A DNA stretch of 49,682 nucleotides, from positions 1 to 49,682 of the forward strand of contig NZ_CAKLBV010000031.1 of assembly GCF_920984675.1 (NCBI RefSeq), read 5' to 3'. Numbering within the stretch: the first letter of the stretch is position 1; each line of letters starts with the position of its first letter. The stretch comes from Methylobacterium sp. Leaf118. GTDB taxonomy: Bacteria; Pseudomonadota; Alphaproteobacteria; Rhizobiales; Beijerinckiaceae. The notes under the pieces are model-generated. The model was given only the letters and a program-made list of their open reading frames with translations, did no database searches and was not told the origin of the DNA. Position numbers and translations under genes: made by a program. Below, in pieces: positions 16,059 to 25,567 of the stretch.

Positions 16059-18683
16059 TCAGTTCAGCAGCACGCCCGCCGGCCGGCGCTCGGCGGCGAC
16101 GTCGCCGATCATCAGGCCGGCCGGGCCGACGCGCACCGGCACCAACGCGCCGTCGTGGATCAGGCCTGAGAGCAGGGCCTCGGCCAGCGGATCCTGCACG
16201 TTCTTCTGGATCACCCGCTTCAGCGGCCGCGCCCCGTAGGCCGGGTCGTAGCCCTTGTCGGCGAGCCAGGTGCGGGCCTCCTCGTCCACGTCGAGGGTGA
16301 TCTTGCGATCCTCGAGGAGCCGGGCGAGGCGCCCGAGCTGGATGTCGACGATCGCCCCCATCTCCGAGCGCGCGAGCCGGTGGAACAGGATGATCTCGTC
16401 GACCCGGTTCAGGAATTCGGGCCGGAAGTGGCTCCGAACCACGCCCATCACCTCGTCCCGGACCGCGTCGGTGTCCTGGCCCGCCGGCTGGTTGACCAGA
16501 TACTCGGCCCCGAGATTCGAGGTCATGATCAGGAGCGTGTTGCGGAAGTCGACGGTGCGGCCCTGCCCGTCCGTCAGGCGCCCGTCATCGAGCACCTGCA
16601 GGAGGACGTTGAACACGTCCGGATGCGCCTTCTCCACCTCGTCGAACAGCACGACCTGATAGGGCCTGCGCCGCACGGCCTCGGTCAGCGCCCCGCCCTC
16701 CTCGTAGCCGACATAGCCCGGAGGCGCGCCGATCAGGCGGGCGACCGCGTGCTTCTCCATGTACTCGGACATGTCGATGCGCACCAACGCCGTGTCGTCG
16801 TCGAACAGGAAGCCGGCGAGCGCCTTGGTCAGCTCGGTCTTGCCGACGCCGGTTGGCCCGAGGAACATGAACGAGCCGATCGGCCGGTTCGGGTCCTGCA
16901 GGCCGGCCCGGGCGCGCCGCACCGCGGTCGAGACCGCCTCGACCGCCTCGCGCTGGCCGACGACGCGCCGGGCGAGCGCCTCCTCCATCGCGAGCAGCTT
17001 CTCGCGCTCGCCCTCCAGCATCTTGTCGACGGGCACGCCGGTCCAGCGCGAGACGACGCCCGCGATATGGGCCGGCGTCACCGCCTCCTCGACCATGCCG
17101 TCGCGGGCCACCGCCCCCTCCGCCGCGGCCTCGATCTCGGCGAGCCGCTTCTCCAGGCCCGGAATCACGCCGTAGGCGAGTTCGCCCGCGCGCTGGTACT
17201 GGCCCTGACGCTGGGCCGCGGCGAGGTCGTTGCGGGCCTCGTCGAGCTTCTTCTTCAGCTCGGCGGCCGCGCCCAGCTTGTCCTTCTCGGCCTTCCAGCG
17301 GGCGGTGATCGAGGCGGATTGCTCCTCCAGATCGGCCAGCTCCCGCTCGAGCCGCACCAGCCGGTCGCGGGAGGCCGAATCGCTCTCCTTCTTCAGGGCC
17401 TCGCCCTCGATCTTCAGGCGCACGATCTCGCGATCGATGTTGTCGAGCTCTTCGGGCTTCGAATCGACCTGCATGCGCAGACGCGAGCCGGCCTCGTCCA
17501 TCAGGTCGATGGCCTTGTCCGGCAGAAAGCGGTCGGTGATGTAGCGGTTCGACAGGGTCGCCGCCGCCACCAGAGCCGCATCCTGGATGCGCACGCCGTG
17601 ATGCTGCTCGTACTTCTCCTTGATGCCGCGCAGGATCGAGACCGTGTCCTCGACGGTCGGTTCGGACACGAAGACGGGCTGGAAGCGCCGGGCCAGCGCC
17701 GCGTCCTTCTCGACATGCTTGCGGTACTCGTCGAGCGTCGTCGCGCCGACGCAATGCAGTTCGCCGCGGGCCAGAGCGGGCTTGAGCAGGTTCGAGGCGT
17801 CCATCGCCCCGTCCGCCTTGCCCGCGCCGACGAGGGTGTGCATCTCGTCGATGAACAGGATGATGCCGCCAGCCGCCGCGGTGACCTCGGACAGCACGCC
17901 CTTCAGCCGTTCCTCGAACTCGCCGCGATACTTCGCGCCAGCGATCAGCGCGCCCATGTCGAGGGCGAGCAGGCTCTTCTCCTTGAGGGATTCCGGCACG
18001 TCGCCGTTGACGATGCGCAGCGCCAGCCCCTCGACGATGGCGGTCTTGCCGACGCCGGGCTCACCGATCAGCACGGGATTGTTCTTGGTGCGCCGCGAGA
18101 GGACCTGGATGGTGCGGCGGATCTCCTCGTCGCGACCGATCACCGGATCGAGCTTGCCCTCGCGGGCGGCCTCGGTGAGGTCGCGGGCGTATTTCTTGAG
18201 CGCGTCGTAGGCGTTCTCGGCGGAGGCGTTGTCGGCGGTGCGGCCCTTGCGCAGCGCGTTGATCGCGCCGTTGAGCGAGGCCGCGGTGACGCCCGCGGCC
18301 GCGAGGATGCGGCCGGCCTCCGAATCCTTCTCGACCGCGAAGGCGAGGAGCAGCCGCTCGACGGTGACGTAGGAATCGCCCGCCTTCTCGGCGGCCTTCT
18401 CGGCGGTGTCGAACAGGCGCACGAGGTCGCGCGTCGCCTGGGGCTGGGCGGCATTGCCCGAGACCTTCGGCTGCTTGGCGAGCCACGTCTCGATCTGGGC
18501 ATGCGCGACCCGGGACTGGCCGCCGGCCCGGTCGATGAGGCCGGCGCAGAGACCCTCGGGATCGTCGAGCAGCACCTTGAGGAGATGGCCCGGCGCGAGC
18601 TGCGGATGGCCCTCGCGGACGGCCAGGTTCTGCGCCGCCTGGACGAAGCCGCGGGCGCGCTCGGTGTATTTTTCGAAGTTCAT
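16059..18683 (-). CDS. clpB: ATP-dependent disaggregase ClpB
   Basis: Hsp100 chaperone (874 aa) that with DnaK/DnaJ/GrpE resolves protein aggregates after heat stress; hexameric, cytoplasmic. Clp N-domain at residues 1-145; first AAA+ domain with Walker A GEPGVGKT and [12 protein letters not shown]; the long coiled-coil M domain (about 400-520, Glu/Lys/Leu-rich); second AAA+ domain with [15 protein letters not shown], a [24 protein letters not shown] pore-loop region and [14 protein letters not shown]-terminal small domain. The frame stays open 60 codons upstream, but the ATG at 18683 begins the family sequence [18 protein letters not shown] and has GGAAGGA upstream. A sigma-32-type promoter precedes it. 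The M domain marks it as ClpB and not ClpA or ClpC. Confidence 0.97.
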   Translation of the reverse strand: MNFEKYTERARGFVQAAQNLAVREGHPQLAPGHLLKVLLDDPEGLCAGLIDRAGGQSRVAHAQIETWLAKQPKVSGNAAQPQATRDLVRLFDTAEKAAEKAGDSYVTVERLLLAFAVEKDSEAGRILAAAGVTAASLNGAINALRKGRTADNASAENAYDALKKYARDLTEAAREGKLDPVIGRDEEIRRTIQVLSRRTKNNPVLIGEPGVGKTAIVEGLALRIVNGDVPESLKEKSLLALDMGALIAGAKYRGEFEERLKGVLSEVTAAAGGIILFIDEMHTLVGAGKADGAMDASNLLKPALARGELHCVGATTLDEYRKHVEKDAALARRFQPVFVSEPTVEDTVSILRGIKEKYEQHHGVRIQDAALVAAATLSNRYITDRFLPDKAIDLMDEAGSRLRMQVDSKPEELDNIDREIVRLKIEGEALKKESDSASRDRLVRLERELADLEEQSASITARWKAEKDKLGAAAELKKKLDEARNDLAAAQRQGQYQRAGELAYGVIPGLEKRLAEIEAAAEGAVARDGMVEEAVTPAHIAGVVSRWTGVPVDKMLEGEREKLLAMEEALARRVVGQREAVEAVSTAVRRARAGLQDPNRPIGSFMFLGPTGVGKTELTKALAGFLFDDDTALVRIDMSEYMEKHAVARLIGAPPGYVGYEEGGALTEAVRRRPYQVVLFDEVEKAHPDVFNVLLQVLDDGRLTDGQGRTVDFRNTLLIMTSNLGAEYLVNQPAGQDTDAVRDEVMGVVRSHFRPEFLNRVDEIILFHRLARSEMGAIVDIQLGRLARLLEDRKITLDVDEEARTWLADKGYDPAYGARPLKRVIQKNVQDPLAEALLSGLIHDGALVPVRVGPAGLMIGDVAAERRPAGVLLN

Positions 18684-18811
18684 GCGTCGTGTGTCCTTCC
18701 CCGAATCGACCCCTTCGCCCGCCCAGGGCGGCACGAGACGTCCGATGCGTCGCCCCGCGGGGTGACCCCGCCGGAGCACCGGCGCTCGTTGGCAGCCGCC
18801 GGCAGGGGTGA

Positions 18812-18839
18812 ATTGGGTGTTGCCTTTTCGTAACACAAG
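18812..18839 (-). promoter_or_regulatory. sigma-32 (RpoH) type heat-shock promoter of clpB
   Basis: On the minus strand CTTGTGT (18839-18833), 14 bases, then ACCCAAT (18818-18812), close to the RpoH consensus CTTGAAA-N14-CCCCAT. Transcription would start near 18805, about 120 bases before the clpB ATG. Heat-shock control of clpB is established in many proteobacteria. Confidence 0.6.
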
Positions 18840-18911
18840 GGGCCCGGAAACCGGGAAGGCCACCCGGCGCGCATGCTTGCCGACCGCTCACGGCGGAGCT
18901 AGCCAGGGGCC

Positions 18912-19691
18912 ATGACCGCTGCCCCCGCCCTCCGCATCGCCGCCCTCTACCGCTACCCCGTCAAAGGCCTCTCGCCGGAAGCGTTGGAGAGCGCCGACCT
19001 TGAGACGAGCGGCTACTTTCCCGGCGACCGGCTCTACGCCATCGAGAACGGCCCGTCGGGCTTCAACGAGGTGGCGCCGCGCCACCTGCCCAAGGTCGCC
19101 TACCTGATGCTGATGCGCAACGAGGCGCTGGCGCGGCTGCGCACCCGCTTCGATCCGGCCACGCATTGCCTCATCATCGAGGAGAACGGCCGGGAGGCCG
19201 TCTCGGCCGATCTGAGCAGGCCGGAAGGCCGGGACGCGGTCGCCGACTTCATGAGGGGGTTTGTGCCGCAGGCGCTGCGCGGCGCGCCGCGGGTGCTGGC
19301 CTCGCCGCCCGGCTACCGCTTCACGGATGCCCGCGACGGCTACGTCTCGCTCGTCAACCGGGCGAGCGTGGCGGCGATCGAGGATCTGGTCGGTGCGCCC
19401 GTCGATCCCCTGCGCTTTCGCGCCAACCTCTATCTCGACGGGCTGGAGGCTTGGGCGGAGAACGACCTGCTCGGAACGGTGATGGAGACGCCCGGCGGGG
19501 TGCGCCTGAAGCTCGCCCGGCGCACAGTGCGCTGCGCGGCGGTCAACGTCGATCCGCAGACCGGCATCCGCGATCTCTCGATCCCGCCGGCGCTGTCGAA
19601 ACATCTCGGCCACAGCGATTGCGGCGTCTACGCCGAGGTGCTGGCCGGGGGCGTCGTGCGGACCGGCGACGCCTTGACCGTGATCGGCTGA
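18912..19691 (+). CDS. MOSC domain-containing protein
   Basis: MOSC-type protein (259 aa) with an N-terminal MOSC_N beta-barrel (IAALYRYPVKGLSPE) and a C-terminal MOSC domain (about residues 115-258; KLARRTVRCAAVNVDPQTG carries the conserved cysteine, then LGVYAEV-like HSDCGVYAEVLAGG). This superfamily includes molybdenum cofactor sulfurases and mARC-type molybdenum reductases; the NifS-like domain of the full sulfurase is missing. A standalone mARC/YcbX-like role is likely, substrate unknown. It is divergent from clpB and convergent with the small gene at 19699. Confidence 0.85.
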   Translation: MTAAPALRIAALYRYPVKGLSPEALESADLETSGYFPGDRLYAIENGPSGFNEVAPRHLPKVAYLMLMRNEALARLRTRFDPATHCLIIEENGREAVSADLSRPEGRDAVADFMRGFVPQALRGAPRVLASPPGYRFTDARDGYVSLVNRASVAAIEDLVGAPVDPLRFRANLYLDGLEAWAENDLLGTVMETPGGVRLKLARRTVRCAAVNVDPQTGIRDLSIPPALSKHLGHSDCGVYAEVLAGGVVRTGDALTVIG

Positions 19692-19698
19692 CGCCGTC

Positions 19699-19923
19699 TC
19701 AGCGCCCGCTGGTGCCGCTGCGGACCGTCAGCCAGAGCGGCTCGGGCTCGGCGCAGGGCAGGAGTGCCGCCACCGCGTCGAGATCGACCGCATAGGACTC
19801 GGTGAGCTTGCGCCACACCTCCGCGGAAGATTCGGCGCCCTGGCCGAGACGCTCGACCACGCGGGCGATCAGGCCCGGATGGGTCAGGCTCGGACGTGGT
19901 TCCGGAAGATCGGCGTTGAGCAT
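19699..19923 (-). CDS. small hypothetical protein
   Basis: A 74-aa soluble protein that I do not recognise. The middle is amphipathic helical (HPGLIARVVERLGQGAE, then AEVWRKLTESYAVDLDAVAALL) and the end is short and basic. Codon use matches the neighbours (G/C at third positions), and a G-rich stretch lies upstream of the ATG. It is convergent with the MOSC gene (7 bases between stops) and divergent from argB. A TTAAGGTTAA motif lies upstream at 19963-19972. Being real is likely, not certain. Confidence 0.5.
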   Translation of the reverse strand: MLNADLPEPRPSLTHPGLIARVVERLGQGAESSAEVWRKLTESYAVDLDAVAALLPCAEPEPLWLTVRSGTSGR

Positions 19924-20117
19924 GGTGAGTCGCCCCCGTTGGTCGAGGGGAATCTTCGAAGGTTAAGGTTAATCAGCTGTTACATTCGGCTCGTACCGCA
20001 CTCGAAACCGCCGTCACCGGCGCATCGCGAAGGGGCCGAAACCGGCCGCTTCGCGTCGCGGGCGGGCTGCGCTAGAAGCCCTCGCGAATCCGACCCAACG
20101 AGGCGAACGAGCATTCG

Positions 20118-21014
20118 ATGACCGATCCGCTGCCGAACGTGCACGTGCGCGCCGAGATCCTGACCCAGGCGCTGCCCCATATGCAGCGCTACGACCAGGA
20201 GATCGTCGTCATCAAGTACGGCGGCCACGCCATGGGCGACCCGGCGGCGGCGGAGGATTTTGCCGAGGACATCGTGCTCCTGGAGCAATCCGGCGTGAAG
20301 CCGATCGTCGTGCATGGCGGCGGCCCGCAGATCGGCCGGATGCTGGCGCGCCTCGGCATCGAATCCGAGTTCAAGGGCGGGCTTCGCGTCACCGACGAGG
20401 CCACCGTCGAGGTGGTCGAGATGGTGCTGGCCGGCTCGATCAACAAACAGATCGTCGGCTGGATCGCCGCCGAGGGCGGCCGGGCGATCGGCCTGTGCGG
20501 CAAGGACGGGAACATGGTCCGCGCCAAGCGGGCGCTCCGCACGATCAAGGATCCGGACAACAACACCGAGCAGGCGGTCGATCTCGGCCTCGTCGGCGAG
20601 CCCGAGCATGTCGAGCGCGGGGTGCTCGACGCGGTGCTCAAGGCCGAGCTGATCCCGGTGCTCGCGCCCGTGGCCTACGGACAGGACGGCAAGACCTACA
20701 ACGTCAACGCCGACACCTTCGCCGGGGCGATCGCGGGGGCGTTGCGCGCCAAGCGGCTCCTGCTGCTGACCGACGTGCCGGGCGTGCTCGACAAGGACAA
20801 GAAGCTGATCCCGGAACTCACCGTGGAGGAGTGCCGACGCCTGATCGCCGACGGCACGATCACGGCCGGCATGATCCCGAAGGTCGAGACCTGCATCTAC
20901 GCCCTCGAGCAGGGCGTGGAGGCGGTGGTCATCCTCAACGGCAAGGTGGCGCATGCCGCACTGCTGGAGCTGTTCACCGATTTCGGCGCCGGCACGCTGA
21001 TCCGGCGGACCTGA
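20118..21014 (+). CDS. argB: acetylglutamate kinase
   Basis: Second enzyme of arginine biosynthesis (298 aa): phosphorylates N-acetyl-L-glutamate with ATP. Amino acid kinase fold with [13 protein letters not shown] near residue 34, the glycine-rich VHGGGPQIG, the substrate segment [19 protein letters not shown] with INKQIVGWI, and the C-terminal [15 protein letters not shown]. The N-terminal extension ahead of the kinase core (about 30 aa, including [13 protein letters not shown]) is typical of arginine-sensitive, hexameric forms, so feedback inhibition is likely (inference). Other arg genes are not in the window. A hairpin follows the stop. Confidence 0.96.
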   Translation: MTDPLPNVHVRAEILTQALPHMQRYDQEIVVIKYGGHAMGDPAAAEDFAEDIVLLEQSGVKPIVVHGGGPQIGRMLARLGIESEFKGGLRVTDEATVEVVEMVLAGSINKQIVGWIAAEGGRAIGLCGKDGNMVRAKRALRTIKDPDNNTEQAVDLGLVGEPEHVERGVLDAVLKAELIPVLAPVAYGQDGKTYNVNADTFAGAIAGALRAKRLLLLTDVPGVLDKDKKLIPELTVEECRRLIADGTITAGMIPKVETCIYALEQGVEAVVILNGKVAHAALLELFTDFGAGTLIRRT

Positions 21015-21015
21015 C

Positions 21016-21038
21016 CGTCGGGCCGCACCGGCCCGGCG
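21016..21038 (+). terminator. terminator-like hairpin after argB
   Basis: CGTCGGGCCG (21016-21025) and CGGCCCGGCG (21029-21038) form a 10-bp stem with one wobble and a 3-base loop, directly after the argB stop. No U-tract. Confidence 0.4.
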
Positions 21039-21142
21039 ACGCAGGAGCGCGGCGGCGCCTCGTTCCCGAACCGGTCGGAAACCCTAGATGAAGAAGGGGG
21101 CGATCCCGTCCCCTTCCCCCGAGCGCAGGCGCCGCCTCGATC

Positions 21143-21901
21143 GTGCTTTGTCCCGCCGAAACCCATTTCACCACCGCCGATGCCCGCGGGTTCGGGCATG
21201 TCGACACCTGGGTGTTCGACCTCGACAACACGCTCTATCCGAGCGAGGCGCGGGTCTGGCCGCAGGTGGACGAGCGGATCACCCTCTACGTGATGGGTCT
21301 CTACGGGCTCGACGGCCTGTCGGCGCGCTCGCTGCAGAAGTACTTCTACCACCGCTACGGCACGACCCTGAAGGCGCTCATGGTCGAATCGAGCATCGAC
21401 CCGCACGACTTCCTCGACTTCGCCCACGACATCGACCATTCGACGATCGCCCTGGACGAGGCCCTCGGCGCGGCGATCGAGCGGCTGCCGGGCCGCAAGC
21501 TGATCCTCACCAACGGCTCGCGCCGCCACGCCGAGACGGTGGCGGAGAAGCTCGGCATCCTGAACCACTTCGAGGACGTGTTCGACATCGCCGCGGCGGA
21601 TTTCGTCCCGAAGCCGGACCGCTCGACCTACGAGCGCTTCCTCGAGCGCCACGGCGTCGATCCCCGCCGCGCCGCCCTGTTCGAGGACATCGCCCGCAAC
21701 CTCGTGGTGCCGCACGATCTCGGCATGGCGACAGTGCTCGTGGTGCCGCCGACCCCCGATCCGTTCCGCGAGCGCTTCGAGCAGGAGGCGGTGCGGGAGC
21801 CGCATATCGACCACATCACCAGCGATCTCGCCGGCTTCCTGCGCGGCTGCGTGCTGCCCGCGGCCACGGATTCCCCCGTCTCGGAGTCGTCCTGCCGATG
21901 A
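21143..21901 (+). CDS. HAD-family pyrimidine 5'-nucleotidase
   Basis: HAD-superfamily hydrolase (252 aa) of the pyrimidine 5'-nucleotidase group (SDT1/YjjG-like). Motif I FDLDNTLYP contains the nucleophile D26 and acid/base D28; motif II is ILTNGS; motif III lysine is in FVPKPD; motif IV is ALFEDIARNL. The cap segment starts VWPQVDERITLYV. Expected to release nucleoside and phosphate from UMP/CMP-type substrates. GTG start at 21143. The last codons overlap the next start (ATGA), so the two genes are translationally coupled. Confidence 0.88.
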   Translation: MLCPAETHFTTADARGFGHVDTWVFDLDNTLYPSEARVWPQVDERITLYVMGLYGLDGLSARSLQKYFYHRYGTTLKALMVESSIDPHDFLDFAHDIDHSTIALDEALGAAIERLPGRKLILTNGSRRHAETVAEKLGILNHFEDVFDIAAADFVPKPDRSTYERFLERHGVDPRRAALFEDIARNLVVPHDLGMATVLVVPPTPDPFRERFEQEAVREPHIDHITSDLAGFLRGCVLPAATDSPVSESSCR

Positions 21902-22347
21902 GCGGCACCGTGAGCGGCTGGGCCGAGACCCGTGCCCCGAGCCTCGCCGAGATCGAGGTCCTGGCCGACGCGGCCTTCGCCGCGCTCCCGGAGGAGTTCC
22001 GGCGGCTCTGCGCAGGCGTGCGCATCCATGTCGATGACTTCCCCGACGAGGAAACGCTGACCGAGATGGACTGCCAGAGCGAGTTCGACCTGCTCGGCCT
22101 GTTCCGCGGCGTCGGTCTCGCGCAGGCCGGCGAGGTCGCCACGGGCCAGATGCCGAACGCCGTCTGGCTCTACCGCCGGCCGCTGCTCGATTACTGGGCC
22201 GAGCACGACGAGACGCTGGGCCACCTCGTCACCCACGTGCTGGTGCACGAGATCGGCCACCATTTCGGCCTTTCCGACGAGGACATGGCCGGGATCGAGG
22301 CCGCCGCCGAGGAGATCGACGAAGCGGCGATCGGCGATCAGGCCTGA
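21898..22347 (+). CDS. zincin-like metallopeptidase family protein (PF06262-type)
   Basis: Small soluble putative zinc protease (149 aa) of the minimal metallopeptidase family PF06262. The motif HEIGHHFGLSD contains H117, E118, H121 and D127, matching the HExxHxxGxxD pattern. The N-terminal half is acidic (VDDFPDEETLTEMD). Length is normal for the family, whose substrates are unknown to me. The ATG at 21898 overlaps the stop of the nucleotidase gene by 4 bases; the stop overlaps the end of the convergent membrane protein gene by 10 bases. Confidence 0.85.
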   Translation: MSGTVSGWAETRAPSLAEIEVLADAAFAALPEEFRRLCAGVRIHVDDFPDEETLTEMDCQSEFDLLGLFRGVGLAQAGEVATGQMPNAVWLYRRPLLDYWAEHDETLGHLVTHVLVHEIGHHFGLSDEDMAGIEAAAEEIDEAAIGDQA

Positions 22348-23609
22348 GGACCGCCCCGGACCGGCAGGCGCGGGATCCGCCCGACCTTGGGGCGGCTGTG
22401 GCGGAACTGGCCGCGCTCCACCGCGACGAAGGTGAGGATCGTCAGCGCGACCGTCGTCAGCCACCACACCACCGTGAGCCCGACGCCGACGCCGCCGATC
22501 GCGAAGGCCGTGGCGAAGGCCGCCATGGCGCAGGGCACGAGCGCCGTCGCATCACGCCCGGTCCGGTGGATCGCGCGGTAGAGGGCGAAGGCCATGGCGA
22601 AGGCGCCGACGATGCCGAGCTCGTACCAGAGTTCGAACAGCATCGTGGTCGGCGCGTTGGCAGGCACGATGCCGAACACGCGGCCCCGCAGGGCGGTCTC
22701 GAGACCGTGGCCGGTGATGAGCCGCAGCGGTTCCAGGGCCACGAGCTTCTGCCACGCCTTGAGGGCGAGCACGCCCGGCGCCGTCGGCCCGAGCAGGGCC
22801 ACGCCCACCGGACGGGCGAGGAAGGGCAGGAGCGGCGCGAACACGAGCAGCCCGGCGGCGACCGTCGCGGTCACCCGCACCCCGAGGGACACCCGCGCAT
22901 GCGTCAGGGCGAAGGCGAGCGCGCCGATGGCGAGGGCGAAGAGCGGCGTCGAGACCGGGGCGGTCACCAGGGCGGCGGCGGCGAGCACGGCCAGGACCAG
23001 GGATTCGGTGTCGCGGCGGCGCGAGCGCAGCCACGCCACCGCGGGCCAGACCAGCAGGGCGATCACGATGGCGCCGCGCTCCAGGGCGCTGTCGCCGTTC
23101 GGCGTGCCCCGGAACATCACGTCGCCCGCCAGCGCGATCAGGATCGCGACCACCGAGGCCGCGCCGACGCCGAGGGGCAGCAGGTAGAGATTGGCCGAGC
23201 GCATCCGGTCGGGCAGCGCGAGATAGGCGAGCAGCGTCATCGCGACGGTGAAGAGCAGGTTGCCGAAGCGCTCGCTGGCGGGCCCGGGAAACGGGGTCCA
23301 GGCGAGCGAGAGGGCGGACCAGAACACCACCAGCATCCCGGCGAGGAAGGCCGGGGCCGTCAGCAGGCGCCGCAGGGAGGTGTCGACGGCGCGCTGGCGC
23401 CGGTCGATGGCGCTCGCGGTGATGAGCAGCACGACGGCGATGGGCGCGAGGACCACGGTGGCGCGGCGGGACACCTGGGCGCAGACCGGCAGCGCCACGA
23501 ACAGGCCGAAGAAGCCGAGGCGGCGCAGGAGAGCCGCCGCGTCGAGGGCGGGGTCCACGGTCGTGCTCGGGAGACGCGGCATGGGTGAAGGGGACCGGAT
23601 CCGGCGCAT
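22338..23609 (-). CDS. O-antigen ligase-like polytopic membrane protein
   Basis: Integral membrane protein (423 aa) with about ten to twelve hydrophobic helices. The segment GHGLETALRG, a periplasmic loop, then TTMLFELWYELGIVGAFAMAFALY (about 300-345) matches the Wzy_C/O-antigen ligase motif (GxGxG...HN.xLx...ElGxxG), although the usual histidine before the helix is not obvious. Such proteins ligate or polymerise surface polysaccharide; no glycosyltransferases are adjacent, so substrate is open. A start at 23582 is an alternative. A short hairpin at 23640-23659 lies upstream. Confidence 0.7.
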   Translation of the reverse strand: MRRIRSPSPMPRLPSTTVDPALDAAALLRRLGFFGLFVALPVCAQVSRRATVVLAPIAVVLLITASAIDRRQRAVDTSLRRLLTAPAFLAGMLVVFWSALSLAWTPFPGPASERFGNLLFTVAMTLLAYLALPDRMRSANLYLLPLGVGAASVVAILIALAGDVMFRGTPNGDSALERGAIVIALLVWPAVAWLRSRRRDTESLVLAVLAAAALVTAPVSTPLFALAIGALAFALTHARVSLGVRVTATVAAGLLVFAPLLPFLARPVGVALLGPTAPGVLALKAWQKLVALEPLRLITGHGLETALRGRVFGIVPANAPTTMLFELWYELGIVGAFAMAFALYRAIHRTGRDATALVPCAMAAFATAFAIGGVGVGLTVVWWLTTVALTILTFVAVERGQFRHSRPKVGRIPRLPVRGGPQA

Positions 23610-23705
23610 CGCGCGGTCGCGCGTCGTTCCTACCTAGTGCAGCCCGCCGGGACGGGCTGTAGGTGCCGTGCAACACTCAAGCTCCACCCCCGACCTGCGG
23701 GCGGC

Positions 23706-24236
23706 TCAGACCGGCGTCGTCGCGGCCGGCCGGCGGCGGGCGCGCCGGGCCATGTGGCGCCCGAAATCGGCGACGACGCGCCAGCCGGCCCAGGCCCCGA
23801 GGAAGCCGATCAGGCCCGCCACGAAGCCGTCGGTCGTGGTCGGGACCGCGGGCTGGTAGTCGCGATAGGCCGCCCGCGCGATGTCCATGTCCGGCCCACG
23901 GGCGATGACGAAAAGGCGGCCGAGCGGGCTCTCGGCCCCGTCGAGGGCCTGTTTCTGCGCCTCGAGATCCTTCAGCCGGTCGACGTCGGCGCGGGCCGAT
24001 TCGCCGCGCCGGGCCACGAAGGCGTCCGGATTGCTGCGCAGCTGCGCCAAGGCCTGATCCCGGCTGCGGCCGGTGGCCTGGGCGTCGGCGTCGAGGGAGG
24101 CGATCTGGCGACGCAGCTCGTCCAGCGCCCCGCCGAGGCGCTGCCCGTATTGCTGCGCGAATTCCGGCCCCTGGGCGGCCAGGACGGCGGCGAGGAGGCC
24201 GAAGGCGAGGCCGAGCGTGCGGACGACACGGAACAC
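23706..24236 (-). CDS. DUF2937 family membrane-anchored protein
   Basis: Membrane protein of 176 aa. The DUF2937 signature GPEFAQQYGQRLGGALDELRRQ directly follows the first transmembrane helix (residues 5-22). The middle is a long coiled-coil-like helix with charged residues (SLDADAQATGRSRDQALAQL, to about 90), and a second transmembrane helix lies around residues 137-155 (FVAGLIGFLGAWAGW), with a basic C-terminal tail. Function unknown to me. GTG start at 24236. Upstream on the same strand are the 94-aa, WD40 and DUF1275 genes. Confidence 0.8.
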   Translation of the reverse strand: MFRVVRTLGLAFGLLAAVLAAQGPEFAQQYGQRLGGALDELRRQIASLDADAQATGRSRDQALAQLRSNPDAFVARRGESARADVDRLKDLEAQKQALDGAESPLGRLFVIARGPDMDIARAAYRDYQPAVPTTTDGFVAGLIGFLGAWAGWRVVADFGRHMARRARRRPAATTPV

Positions 24237-24270
24237 GGCGGACGACCTCCCTGACTGTGTCCTGCAGGTT

Positions 24271-24555
24271 CTAGGGCGTTTCGCCCGGCCGGGGAGAGCC
24301 GGCGAGTGCCGTCTGCACCGCCGCCTCGCTCAGATCGTCGAGGGCGCCGGCGAGCTTCACGGCCCGGGTCGGCGCCCCCGGGGCCATGATCAGGATCACC
24401 GTCTCGGTGCCGGGACAAGCCGGATCAGCGCAGACGATCTCGCTGACAGTCAGGGCCGTCCCGGGCCCATAACCGCCCGCCGCCCGCACCCAGGCCTCGA
24501 CCCGCCGCCGGGCAGCCGCCCCGGGCCGCTCGCCCCCGCGTCCGAACAGGGCCAC
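24271..24555 (-). CDS. small conserved protein with CxxxxC motif
   Basis: A 94-aa soluble protein. The core VSEIVCADPACPGTETVILIM carries two cysteines four residues apart and is followed by a beta strand and a helix. I have seen this small family in Rhizobiales, sometimes labelled 'nitrate reductase', but nothing here resembles a nitrate reductase domain, so I do not carry the label over. GTG start at 24555 lies 4 bases after the stop of the WD40 gene, so it is in the same operon. Confidence 0.65.
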   Translation of the reverse strand: MALFGRGGERPGAAARRRVEAWVRAAGGYGPGTALTVSEIVCADPACPGTETVILIMAPGAPTRAVKLAGALDDLSEAAVQTALAGSPRPGETP

Positions 24556-24559
24556 GGGC

Positions 24560-25567
24560 TCAACCCGGCAGGGTCAGGACGCCGGCCTGCCCGTCGGCGC
24601 AGCCGAAGCCGAGCCGGCCCCCGGTCGCGTCCCAGGCGAGGGCGGAGACCGTGCTGCCCTTCACCGCCGGGCGCACCAGCAGCTCGCTGGCATCGGTGAA
24701 GCGCACGAGCAGGATGCAGCCGTCCTCGTAGCCGATGGCGAGCACCGGCGATTTCGGATGGAAGGCCACCCGCGAGACCCGGGCCGGGCGCACGCCGCAT
24801 TCCCGCGGCGCCTTGCCAGTGGGGCCCTCCTTCGTGTCGAACGGCCAGACGATGGCGGCCTCCGCGCCGCTGGTGGCGAGCCATTTCCCGTCCGCCGACC
24901 ACGACAGCGAGCGCACCTTGGCGGGATAGCCCGACATGCGCATGTGGCCCCGGTCCGGCTGGAGGCGCCAGCCGTGCAGGGCGTTCTCCTGCATGGTCGA
25001 GACGACGAAGCGCCCGTCGGGCGACCACGCCACGTCGATATGCGAGCCCTTCCACTCGATGAATTCGGCCGGCGTCTCGAGGTTCGGGTACCAGAGGCTG
25101 ACGCCGTTGTAGTGGGCGACCGCGAGCCGGTAGCCCTTCGGCGCGAAGGCCAGCCCGCGGGCGCTGGAGGGCGCCGAGAAGGTCTTCTCGCGGCCCTTGG
25201 CATCCCGGGCGACCACGTTCCTGCCGGTCGAGAAGGCGAGCGCGCCGTCCGGGTGGAGCGCCAGCGCATCGACCCATGCGCCGCCCTTCGCGACGGCCAG
25301 CTCGGTGACCGTGCCGGCCGCGTCGGTGGCGGCGACCCGCCCGTCATCGCCCCCGCTGACGAGGCGGCGCCCGTCGCCGCCCGCGACCAGGATCGCGCCG
25401 TCGGGATGGGCCGCCGTCGCGGCGACAGCGCCGTCGCAGACGCGCAGCACGCGCCCGTCACCCAGGGCGAGAGCGAGGGTGTCGCCGAGCCAGAGCGCGG
25501 CGGTGACGTGGGCACCGGCCTCGACCGGCGCGATGTGGTCGGTGAGGGAGGGAGCGGAGACGCTCAT
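24560..25567 (-). CDS. WD40 repeat protein
   Basis: Cytoplasmic beta-propeller protein (335 aa) built of about seven WD40-type repeats. Visible blades include VDALALHPDGALAFSTG, ARGLAFAPKGYRLAVAHYNGV, IDVAWSPDGRFVVST, VRSLSWSADGKWLATSG and VSRVAFHPKSPVLAIGYEDG. No enzyme domain and no signal peptide. It would act as a scaffold for protein contacts. In Rhizobiales genomes such a gene is often next to a CobW-type GTPase gene (from memory); none is seen here. ATG at 25567 overlaps the upstream gene stop by 4 bases. Confidence 0.85.
   Translation of the reverse strand: MSVSAPSLTDHIAPVEAGAHVTAALWLGDTLALALGDGRVLRVCDGAVAATAAHPDGAILVAGGDGRRLVSGGDDGRVAATDAAGTVTELAVAKGGAWVDALALHPDGALAFSTGRNVVARDAKGREKTFSAPSSARGLAFAPKGYRLAVAHYNGVSLWYPNLETPAEFIEWKGSHIDVAWSPDGRFVVSTMQENALHGWRLQPDRGHMRMSGYPAKVRSLSWSADGKWLATSGAEAAIVWPFDTKEGPTGKAPRECGVRPARVSRVAFHPKSPVLAIGYEDGCILLVRFTDASELLVRPAVKGSTVSALAWDATGGRLGFGCADGQAGVLTLPG

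Noticed and set aside
16380..18833. 817-codon open frame opposite clpB
   Set aside because: Shadow of clpB, whose motifs are all intact on the minus strand; no plausible protein features.
24271..24555. Nitrate reductase annotation for the 94-aa gene
   Set aside because: No molybdopterin, iron-sulfur or haem motif of any nitrate reductase subunit; the label appears to be an inherited misannotation.
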